Assembly (NCBI GenBank): GCA_017545245.1
Contig: JAFWPB010000012.1
Coordinates: 1-38,075, forward strand
Direction: 5' to 3'
Source: Clostridiales bacterium
GTDB taxonomy: Bacteria; Bacillota; Clostridia; Saccharofermentanales; Saccharofermentanaceae
DNA length: 38,075 nucleotides
The translations under genes and the position numbers were made by a program. The notes under the pieces were generated by a model, which ran no database searches, was not told the DNA's origin, and saw only the letters and a program-made list of their open reading frames with translations. This document shows positions 32,136 through 38,075 of the stretch, one piece after another. Each line of letters starts with the position of its first letter. Position 1 is the first letter of the stretch.

Positions 32136-33548
32136 TCACTGATCGAACCGGAAGGACATAAAGTCCGCGGCTCCGTCTCCTTCATAGGTGAAGTAAAGCG
32201 CGTGCTTTCCGTCTTCTATGGTAAGCGGAGCAGAATAACTTGTCCATCCTACCGCTGGTTTAATCGGGATACGGGAAACAACAGGACCGTTTCTTCCGTC
32301 TCGTACGACGAATTCACCGTCTGCTGTACCTCTGACCTCCACCGAGATCGTCCTGGCCGTTTTAAAGTCGAAATAGCGGTATCCTGCAGTCGCACCGTCT
32401 ACCATGTTGTTGATGTACTGGTTCGGGTTATCTTCCCTGTCCTCGCCCTCCTGGGTGAATGCAGGGTGGTTGCTGTCCTGCTGCTCAGCAAGGCTCTCCG
32501 TCGTACCGTTCTTGCTGTAGAGATGGCACGCGATCCTTGCTTCATAACTACCCTCATCTTTAAGCGGGCCGCCGTTTAAGCCACAGGATGTGATCTCTGC
32601 CTGATGAAAAGCTTCACCATCGAAATAAATCTCCTCGGCACAGGCCTGGCGGGAGAAAAAATGACGATTGGTCTGGCGGTGATAGAACACGTACCATTTT
32701 CCGTTAATGAAAGCCACACTTCCGTGGGTATTGCCACGATAGTTCAGCGCTTCGGTATTGCCGTTTGCACCGATGTCCGCGTTCGAGACCAGCACGCCGC
32801 CGTAGTGATAATCACCCAACGGAGAATCGGCCACCGCCCAGCAGAGCTCATGCATCCAGCAGGAAGAATAAATAAAGTAATATTTGCCGTTGATTTTTCT
32901 TACAGAACTTGCCTCAAAAAAAGGATGCGCCTCGTACTCCGTGCCGTCCGCATCGTTGATGATCGGCAGGTTATGGAACGGACCGTCCTTGACCGTGATC
33001 ATGTCCTGTTCCAGTTCCATCTTAAGGCTGTCTTTATCGACCGGTGTCTGCTTATAGCGCGGACTGTTGCCGGAGAAAAGATAGATCCTCTTATCGTCAT
33101 CGATGAAAATACCCGGGTCGAACTGACGGATCTCACCTGGTCTGGACCCAAGGATATCTCCATTCTTATATCGTACAAAGTCCAGGAATTCGAAAGGTCC
33201 TGTCGGGTTATCTGCAACCGCAACCCCGATTTCTTTCAGAAAATCGAGGCAGTAGTAAAGATAGTACTTGCCATCGTTTCCCTGACACACATCCGGTGCC
33301 CACAATGCATGGGAACCATCCGGATTTCTCGGGTCCTGGGTCTTCTTAAAAATCACTCCCTCATACCGCCAGTCAGAGAGGTCGTCCTCCGGCGCGGACC
33401 AGCATACGTAGTCATTTGCGCAGTACACCTCTCCGTTAAAACGGTCATGGCTGCCATAGATATAGATGCGTCCGTTAAATACACGCGGCTCGCCATCCGG
33501 GATATACTCATAGCTGGGAAGATACGGGTTGAATACTTGTTTTTTCAT
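32136..33548 (-). CDS. Intracellular GH43 glycosidase with C-terminal CBM6-like module
   Basis: A 470-residue enzyme without signal peptide. Residues 1-330 are a GH43 five-bladed propeller. The expected catalytic residues are Asp18 in IPDGEP (base), Asp144 in QFDPGIFIDDD (pKa modulator) and Glu212 in HPFFEASSVRK (acid). WAPDV (near 83-87) is a typical blade motif. Residues about 340-470 resemble a CBM6 module (ATAGYRYFDFKTARTISVEVRGTADGEF). Likely activity is alpha-L-arabinofuranosidase or beta-xylosidase on imported oligosaccharides. The ATG at 33548 is chosen, with AGGAG 8 nt upstream. The frame also opens at a GTG three codons earlier. Confidence 0.88.
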   Translation of the reverse strand: MKKQVFNPYLPSYEYIPDGEPRVFNGRIYIYGSHDRFNGEVYCANDYVCWSAPEDDLSDWRYEGVIFKKTQDPRNPDGSHALWAPDVCQGNDGKYYLYYCLDFLKEIGVAVADNPTGPFEFLDFVRYKNGDILGSRPGEIRQFDPGIFIDDDKRIYLFSGNSPRYKQTPVDKDSLKMELEQDMITVKDGPFHNLPIINDADGTEYEAHPFFEASSVRKINGKYYFIYSSCWMHELCWAVADSPLGDYHYGGVLVSNADIGANGNTEALNYRGNTHGSVAFINGKWYVFYHRQTNRHFFSRQACAEEIYFDGEAFHQAEITSCGLNGGPLKDEGSYEARIACHLYSKNGTTESLAEQQDSNHPAFTQEGEDREDNPNQYINNMVDGATAGYRYFDFKTARTISVEVRGTADGEFVVRDGRNGPVVSRIPIKPAVGWTSYSAPLTIEDGKHALYFTYEGDGAADFMSFRFDQ

Positions 33549-33596
33549 AGCTGTCACTCCTAAGATGTAATAGAATCAGTTCACGATTTTATTATA

Positions 33597-34505
33597 TCAT
33601 CCATTCAGCGGATCCCTGTGTTCCGAATTTGCCAGTTCGTCCATCTTCTCTTCCGAGATTCCTTTGAGGAGAACATGCGTCTTGTCAAACATCGGATTGT
33701 TCAGAACTTCTGCCTGCTTGATAAAATCTTCGAAAAACATTGTGCCGACAACTTTGTTCTTCTTATACGAAAAGAGTGTGACCGCGAAGAAGTCACATGA
33801 AAGGTCGCCACCTGTTGTCGGATTTTTGAATCCAAATGGTACCTTCGCTTCTATCGGGAATACTGTGTCCGTATCCGAAGTGATGGCGAAATTGCCGAGG
33901 AAAGAATTGGCTTTTTTCTTATTCTTGTAGATCAGCGGGACGGCGTAGTACGCATCTATGCTCTGCAGTTTGTGAAGATACTCCGCATACCCTTCCGCGT
34001 CCTTTTCCGCTCCGTATTTTTCGATCACTTTGATTTCTATATCCAGTGGGAACATTGCGCCAAAGATCGTGATGAATTCACTCTTATTACCTTTCGTCAA
34101 TTGATTCACATCTGACATGAAAGTGAGAGAAGATTCCTTCTGTTTCTCGCATAATCTGTCGATGTCCGCTTCGGAAAAAGAAATGCCGTCCTGTTCGAAA
34201 GTTTTTGCTTTCCACACCTGCATAACGTTTCTTATGATCGCATAGAACATCTCCATATCATACTTCGTTGAAAGAAAATTCACAGACAAAGCTATCTCAT
34301 TTTTCATGTCCGGCGTCCATGTCAAAGAAACACCTCTTCCAATCTTTTGGGGATCGTAGATGACGATATTTCCCTCACAGGATTTCCGGTCATTTCGGCC
34401 GAACTCATCGAGCTTGCCACATGCATATTTTCCAAGAGTCACATCCTGCAAACTCAAGGCCTTCTTGAACAGCTGCTTGTTCTTGATCAAAACATCGATA
34501 CTCAT
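33597..34505 (-). CDS. DUF4299-like uncharacterised protein
   Basis: A 302-residue soluble protein. The start MSIDVLIKNKQLFKKALSLQDV and the segment GRGVSLTWTPDMKNEIALSVNFLSTKYDMEMFYAIIRNVMQVW suggest the DUF4299 family of Firmicutes proteins, which has no known function. This assignment is from memory and tentative. No membrane segment, signal peptide or catalytic motif is seen. GAGGT lies 5 nt before the ATG. It precedes the GH43 gene by 48 nt on the same strand, but a TATAAT at 33591-33596 on the minus strand suggests the GH43 gene has its own promoter. Confidence 0.65.
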   Translation of the reverse strand: MSIDVLIKNKQLFKKALSLQDVTLGKYACGKLDEFGRNDRKSCEGNIVIYDPQKIGRGVSLTWTPDMKNEIALSVNFLSTKYDMEMFYAIIRNVMQVWKAKTFEQDGISFSEADIDRLCEKQKESSLTFMSDVNQLTKGNKSEFITIFGAMFPLDIEIKVIEKYGAEKDAEGYAEYLHKLQSIDAYYAVPLIYKNKKKANSFLGNFAITSDTDTVFPIEAKVPFGFKNPTTGGDLSCDFFAVTLFSYKKNKVVGTMFFEDFIKQAEVLNNPMFDKTHVLLKGISEEKMDELANSEHRDPLNG

Positions 34506-34577
34506 AACTTACCTCACACACCTCTCATGGAATCGCCGCACAAATCTCATGTCTCATCGTTTGCCACTACTCTCTCA

Positions 34578-34613
34578 TGGCTATTTTCAACTCTGTAGTT
34601 GAAAATAGCCATC
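34578..34613. repeat. Perfect 16-bp hairpin with 4-nt loop
   Basis: ATGGCTATTTTCAACT (34578-34593), CTGT, and the exact reverse complement (34598-34613). It lies between the GNAT gene ending at 34618 and the DUF4299-like start at 34505. There is no T-tract on either strand, so a standard terminator is unlikely. It may be a processing or regulatory hairpin, a very small mobile repeat, or a target-protein site. Confidence 0.7.
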
Positions 34614-34617
34614 ACCC

Positions 34618-35145
34618 TCAAACCCGTTCTTTCTTATAGATCAGCATCCCGTTATTATACGGATCATCTTCCGCGCCGAATTCTTTTTTTTCATAGACGT
34701 AATCATTCTTTTCCAGAACTCTTACCGAAGCATCGTTACCATGCATGACGCGTCCGTAAATCACGGCAACATCGAAATTCGAGAACGCAAAATCCGTCAT
34801 CGCTTTCACCAATTCCGTCGCATATCCTTTTCCACTATGCTTCTTACAGATCGTGTATCCGATCTCCACTTCCCCTTCCTGACCTTCGACTTCGTTGATT
34901 CCGGTGTCGCCGATCAGTTCTTGTGTTTCTTTTAGTTCTACTGCCAGAACATATGGAAGATGTGCTTGTTTCACGCAGTCCGAAAAGAACTCGATCGCAC
35001 CTTGTGCTTCTTCTAAATCAGCATAGCTCTCGTTAGGGATCCACTGCTTCACCTCATCTTCCAGATGATTCTTGTACAGTGCTTTTGCATCGGCAGGATC
35101 AAAAATCCGGACCAGCAGATGCTCCGTTTCAAAAATGCTCTCCAT
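34618..35145 (-). CDS. GNAT-family N-acetyltransferase (RimJ/RimL-like)
   Basis: A 175-residue protein of the RimJ/RimL type: MESIFETEHLLVRIFDPADAKALY at the N-terminus, EVEIGYTICKKHSGKGYATELVKAMTDFAF as the acetyl-CoA site, and VRVLEKNDYVYEKK near the end. Such enzymes acetylate protein N-termini or small amines. The ATG at 35145 follows the TAA of the upstream GNAT gene by 1 nt. A longer frame (to 35181) would overlap that gene and begins with unrelated basic sequence. Confidence 0.88.
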   Translation of the reverse strand: MESIFETEHLLVRIFDPADAKALYKNHLEDEVKQWIPNESYADLEEAQGAIEFFSDCVKQAHLPYVLAVELKETQELIGDTGINEVEGQEGEVEIGYTICKKHSGKGYATELVKAMTDFAFSNFDVAVIYGRVMHGNDASVRVLEKNDYVYEKKEFGAEDDPYNNGMLIYKKERV

Positions 35146-35146
35146 C

Positions 35147-35908
35147 TTATTTCTTCTCTTTCTCGATTCTATACGATTCAACTTCGACCCATGCAGGACA
35201 GAAGCCCGCGCTCAGCGCAATCTTCTGCGAGTGGATATTCGACGAGGCAGTACCGTAGAAAGGTACAGCTCCCTGCTCGATGATCTTGTTCTTCATCAGG
35301 GTCACCAGATAGGTGCCCAGTCCTTTTGAACGATATTCGGGCAATACATCGACACCTACCTGCATCCAGTTCGGGGCATCTTCAGAACACCCGGACATGC
35401 CCATGATCGTGTCCCCGTCATAGGCCGCCACGACCATTCGGTCACGGATCGTCGGGGACGGCTCCGGATAACAGATTGAATTCGGAAATCTCGAATCGCC
35501 GTAGAAGCCATTGATTTCTTCGTCGAAGAACCACTTCACCGGATAGCGTTCTTCCACCTCGACCTTGCGGCACGGAAGAAACATATGGTGACTCCCGGCC
35601 ATCTTATAGCCGTACTTTCTGACCTCCTGATCAAGTATGGAAAGTTTCCCGACTTCGAAAAGTCTGTGTCCTTCTGCGTCCTTGATAAATCCACGAAGGA
35701 ATTCGTGCAGGCACTCGTCTGCAGTAACAAGCGCATTTCCGCCCAGTGTGACCATATCCAGGAATGTCTTATTCGGATCGTACATCCTTCTTCCTGCATT
35801 ATCCGCTGAAACCGTGATCTTGTTTTCCTTCGCCAGAAGGTCTTCCGGCGTGCAGTTGAAATCGATCGACAACTGCTTCAGCATTTTTTCATAGTATTCC
35901 TTAAACAT
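35147..35908 (-). CDS. GNAT-family acetyltransferase with N-terminal extension (253 aa)
   Basis: A 253-residue protein. The C-terminal GNAT domain (about 130-245) includes VGVDVLPEYRSKGLGTYLVTLMKNKII and the acetyl-CoA loop RSKGLG, ending NIHSQKIALSAGFCPAWVEVESY. An N-terminal region of about 120 residues (MFKEYYEKMLKQLSIDFNCTPEDLL) is typical of a Clostridia subgroup whose substrate is unknown. The ATG at 35908 has AAGGA 8 nt upstream. It is co-transcribed with the following GNAT gene. Confidence 0.87.
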   Translation of the reverse strand: MFKEYYEKMLKQLSIDFNCTPEDLLAKENKITVSADNAGRRMYDPNKTFLDMVTLGGNALVTADECLHEFLRGFIKDAEGHRLFEVGKLSILDQEVRKYGYKMAGSHHMFLPCRKVEVEERYPVKWFFDEEINGFYGDSRFPNSICYPEPSPTIRDRMVVAAYDGDTIMGMSGCSEDAPNWMQVGVDVLPEYRSKGLGTYLVTLMKNKIIEQGAVPFYGTASSNIHSQKIALSAGFCPAWVEVESYRIEKEKK

Positions 35909-35964
35909 AGTAATTTTCCTTCTATTCTTCCAACAGATGTCAAACAAATACGTCTTGATTATGT

Positions 35965-36702
35965 TTACGCTGTGAAATAATCTCTTATGGCCGCTGCCAT
36001 TTCGTCCAGATGTTTTGTGAAGCAGTGGTCGGCACCGTGGATCGGCACAATCTTCGCATTCTTGTAGAGCTTCTGTGCTTTTTCTGCATAGTGGAGCAGG
36101 ACCGTATCATCTGCATCGCCTTGAACGATCAGGACCGGACCTTCGAATCTTTCTATTTCTTCTTCCGGATGGATCGTCTGAGCCACGCGGACATAGTCAC
36201 CGGAAAGAGGACCGTTCCAGCTTTCCAGTTCTTCCGGAATATGTTTCGGATCAAAGTTAATGCCGAGAAGACTGCCTTCTCTTGCTCCATCCGGGATCAT
36301 CCAGGCCGGTGAAAGAGGCAGGATCGCCTTGAACGTATCCGGGCACATGCCACCGATGAGCATGGTCAGAAGACCTCCCTGGGAGTGGCCGCACAGATAC
36401 AGGTCTGTCACAAAATCAAGCGTCTTTGCATAGTTCACTACGGAAAGTGCATTGGTCACCCACTTGTAGAGCGTGTGATTTCGGAACTCGCCATCGCTCT
36501 TTCCATGACCGTACATCTCCACACGGAGCACAGCCACACCCGCATCGTTCATGGCCATCTGCGCGGCGATAATATGATCTTCTTCCATATGGCCTGTAAA
36601 GCCATGGATCAGGATACAAAGCGGACATTTTTCTACGCCATCCGCCTTATCCAGCTTTGCATGCAGGCGGATCCCATCGCTGTCAATATAAAACTCTTCC
36701 AT
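35965..36702 (-). CDS. Alpha/beta hydrolase, cinnamoyl/feruloyl-esterase-like
   Basis: A 245-residue cytoplasmic serine hydrolase. Nucleophile elbow GHSQGG (Ser107), acidic residue in QGDADDTV (Asp196 or 198) and His226 in GADHCF complete the triad. HGFTGHMEE is the oxyanion loop. The sequence style, including VLRVEMYGHGKSDG and an inserted lid around 135-185, is like the feruloyl esterase Est1E of rumen Butyrivibrio. Releasing ferulate from xylan side chains would fit with the GH10 and GH43 genes of this window. GAGGTG lies 8 nt before the ATG. Confidence 0.85.
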   Translation of the reverse strand: MEEFYIDSDGIRLHAKLDKADGVEKCPLCILIHGFTGHMEEDHIIAAQMAMNDAGVAVLRVEMYGHGKSDGEFRNHTLYKWVTNALSVVNYAKTLDFVTDLYLCGHSQGGLLTMLIGGMCPDTFKAILPLSPAWMIPDGAREGSLLGINFDPKHIPEELESWNGPLSGDYVRVAQTIHPEEEIERFEGPVLIVQGDADDTVLLHYAEKAQKLYKNAKIVPIHGADHCFTKHLDEMAAAIRDYFTA

Positions 36703-36790
36703 ACTCTTCCCACCTCTTATTCGTTTCTTATGTTATTAGGATAGATGATAATCCTCGAAAACGGAATAAGAAATTTGCCGATTGAAGATT

Positions 36791-37618
36791 TTATATATTT
36801 TCATCCCGGCAGAGCACGTTCCAGTCACCGAAGGTATACCTCGTTCCTTTTCCTTTATCGTTCTCGAAGGACTCGCCTTGCGCGGTTCCGGATACGACCT
36901 GCTCCATGCCTTCGATCATGTTTTTCAACCTCTGAAGTGTAATTGGTTCGTGGTAAAAATGTCCGTTGTAGATCCGCTCCACACCTGCTTCGCTCAGCAC
37001 CTCGAAAGCATGACGGAGCGATGCCAGGCAGACTTCATTCGGGCAGCATTCCGGCATGAACATCCATAGGTTTTCCACGATCGCATCGCCGGCATAACAG
37101 ATCTTCTCTTCCCGGTCGAGAAGGAGAATACTTCCGGCGGTATGTCCGGGGATTTCATAGATTTCCAGTTTCTTTCCACCCAGATCGATCACGTCCCCTT
37201 CACGGACATCCTGTGTCTTCGGGAAGCGTACCGCATCCGGATCGAGTTTCGCGATAAATTCACCATAGGCTTCTTTCACCCACGGCTGCCTGAGCATCTC
37301 AACATATCCCGAAACGACTGCGTCATAGATCGGTGTGTCGGCCGGATGCATATATACCCGTGTGTCTTCGTTTTCATAGAACCAGTGGTTTCCAAGGACA
37401 TGGTCCACATGCGCGTGGGTATTCACAACACTAACAGGAAGAACGGTCAGTTCATGGGCAAGTGCTTTTAGATCGGTAAGACCGTATGCCGTATCGATCA
37501 GGCACGCTCTTTCGTTCCCGCAGACAAGATACATCGTCGCCTCGCGCCTCTCATAGATCTTATACGAGCCCTTTGCGATTTCTTCAATAAAGTAAATGCC
37601 ATGTTCTACTTCTGCCAT
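36791..37618 (-). CDS. Metallo-beta-lactamase-fold hydrolase (275 aa)
   Basis: A 275-residue cytoplasmic enzyme. Metal motif HAHVDH is at 68-73, followed by PGHTAGSILLL, AGDAIVENLW and a C-terminal NGHFYHEP, so two metal ions are expected. It is larger than the one at 13944 and only distantly related. The substrate (lactone, thioester or phosphoester) is undetermined. AGGAG lies 10 nt before the ATG. It is divergent from the transposase-like gene. Confidence 0.87.
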   Translation of the reverse strand: MAEVEHGIYFIEEIAKGSYKIYERREATMYLVCGNERACLIDTAYGLTDLKALAHELTVLPVSVVNTHAHVDHVLGNHWFYENEDTRVYMHPADTPIYDAVVSGYVEMLRQPWVKEAYGEFIAKLDPDAVRFPKTQDVREGDVIDLGGKKLEIYEIPGHTAGSILLLDREEKICYAGDAIVENLWMFMPECCPNEVCLASLRHAFEVLSEAGVERIYNGHFYHEPITLQRLKNMIEGMEQVVSGTAQGESFENDKGKGTRYTFGDWNVLCRDENI

Positions 37619-37688
37619 TTTCCTATCACTCCTTGGTACAACTAAGAGAATTCTAACATAATTGTCACAGCTTATTTCAGTTTAGTGG

Positions 37689-37717
37689 TTGACGTTCGAA
37701 CAGATGTTCTGTATAAT
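37689..37717 (+). promoter_or_regulatory. Consensus sigma-A promoter overlapped by an SOS (LexA) box
   Basis: TTGACG (37689-37694), exactly 17 nt, TATAAT (37712-37717). The spacer contains CGAACAGATGTTCT (37697-37710), which fits the Gram-positive SOS box core GAAC-N4-GTTC and 13 of 14 positions of CGAACRNRYGTTCG. LexA bound here would cover the promoter spacer and block transcription of the gene at 37748 until DNA damage. Confidence 0.75.
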
Positions 37718-37747
37718 GGAGTCAAGTATTTCACATGGAGTCGGGTT

Positions 37748-38075
37748 ATGTCAGAACTGAAGGACGTTATAACTGCATATCGTAAGCTTCCGTTTGGAGA
37801 CCGTGTCGTGTTCTATTCCACGGTATCGAACGATGTCGATGTGCGGGAAGAGACCGTTCAGGACTTCCTTATCGAAACAAGGATGGGCGAAAGTCTTTCC
37901 TGTCTCTACTGCAAAGGCGACCATGTAGTCAGGAACGGGAAGAGAAAAGACGGAACCCAGCGCTTCCTGTGCCGGGATTGCGGGAAATCCTTCATCCCCG
38001 GTTCCAATACGATCACTTCCGGAACCAGAAAGAGAATGAGTACATGGGTCAAATACCTGAAGTGCATGCTGGACA
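37748..38075 (+). CDS. Zinc-ribbon transposase, N-terminal part (IS1595-like), cut by window end
   Basis: The first 109 codons. The N-terminal helical segment is followed by a zinc ribbon, CLYC (C52, C55) and CRDC (C75, C78), with VRNGKRKDGTQRFLCRDCGKSF, the classic N-terminal signature of IS1595/IS1-type transposases. The segment around WVKYLKCML matches the start of the next helical region of that group. The catalytic DDE/DDN domain lies beyond the window. GGAG lies 7 nt before the ATG. The promoter carries an SOS box. The element ends and family cannot be settled from this fragment. Confidence 0.75.
   Translation, partial: MSELKDVITAYRKLPFGDRVVFYSTVSNDVDVREETVQDFLIETRMGESLSCLYCKGDHVVRNGKRKDGTQRFLCRDCGKSFIPGSNTITSGTRKRMSTWVKYLKCMLD

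Noticed and set aside
165..37468. Haemophilus-type uptake sequence (AAGTGCGGT)
   Set aside because: The enriched word AAAAGCACT shares only part of that sequence, and the organism is a Gram-positive type.

Overview
The window looks like the chromosome of a low-to-moderate GC Gram-positive member of Clostridia from a gut or rumen habitat. Support: purine-rich Shine-Dalgarno sites before nearly every gene, sigma-A-type promoters, lipobox lipoproteins with no outer-membrane genes, an XRE/DUF2975 pair, a Gram-positive-type SOS box, and intracellular xylan-degrading enzymes (GH10, GH43, feruloyl-esterase-like). The genus cannot be fixed from sequence alone. No rRNA, tRNA or CRISPR was seen. Most genes lie on the minus strand in short operons.

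Layout. 1-338: a hairpin-array repeat. 339-10057: a Ser/Thr/Glu-rich lipoprotein, a sugar-sensor diguanylate cyclase, an uncharacterised protein, a twin cyclic-nucleotide-binding protein, a MutS-like ATPase, an AraC regulator and a second GGDEF protein. 10101-13840: a MATE transporter and a DUF2975/XRE/DUF4153-like membrane operon with an operator. 13944-18061: an hxlR/isochorismatase-like/metallo-beta-lactamase operon, a flavodoxin-type protein, a GNAT/HAD pair. 18232-20190: an intracellular GH10 xylanase fused to an alpha/beta hydrolase. 20227-23413: a 106-residue lipoprotein with four VYGPP motifs, translationally coupled to a radical SAM/SPASM enzyme, followed by a PHP phosphatase and preceded by a U32-peptidase-like protein. 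This is the best candidate for a peptide-modifying system. 23511-24305: a DUF1295 membrane protein. 24306-24831: a second, inverted hairpin-array copy and a terminator. 24832-27770: a TfoX-N/membrane/small ORF/methyltransferase operon whose last 56 codons carry their own strong ribosome-binding site, then a Fic-family gene with tandem operators. 27913-37618: WYL/DinB/VOC operon, several GNATs, Nudix, GH43, a DUF4299-like protein, an esterase and a metallo-beta-lactamase. 37748-38075: the start of a zinc-ribbon transposase behind a promoter overlapped by an SOS box.

How the genes fit together. The GH10-esterase fusion, GH43 enzyme and Est1E-like esterase would act on imported, decorated xylo-oligosaccharides. 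The two GGDEF proteins and the cNMP-binding protein imply nucleotide second-messenger signalling. The many GNAT, Nudix, VOC, DinB and metallo-beta-lactamase genes are accessory metabolism or resistance functions.

Two DNA-level signals are not explained by genes. The exact 9-mer AAAAGCACT (either strand) occurs 16 times by hand count, where well under one is expected. The two intergenic arrays consist of 36-bp units, TAAGTCG-N22-CGACTTA, with the arms always exactly 29 nt apart.
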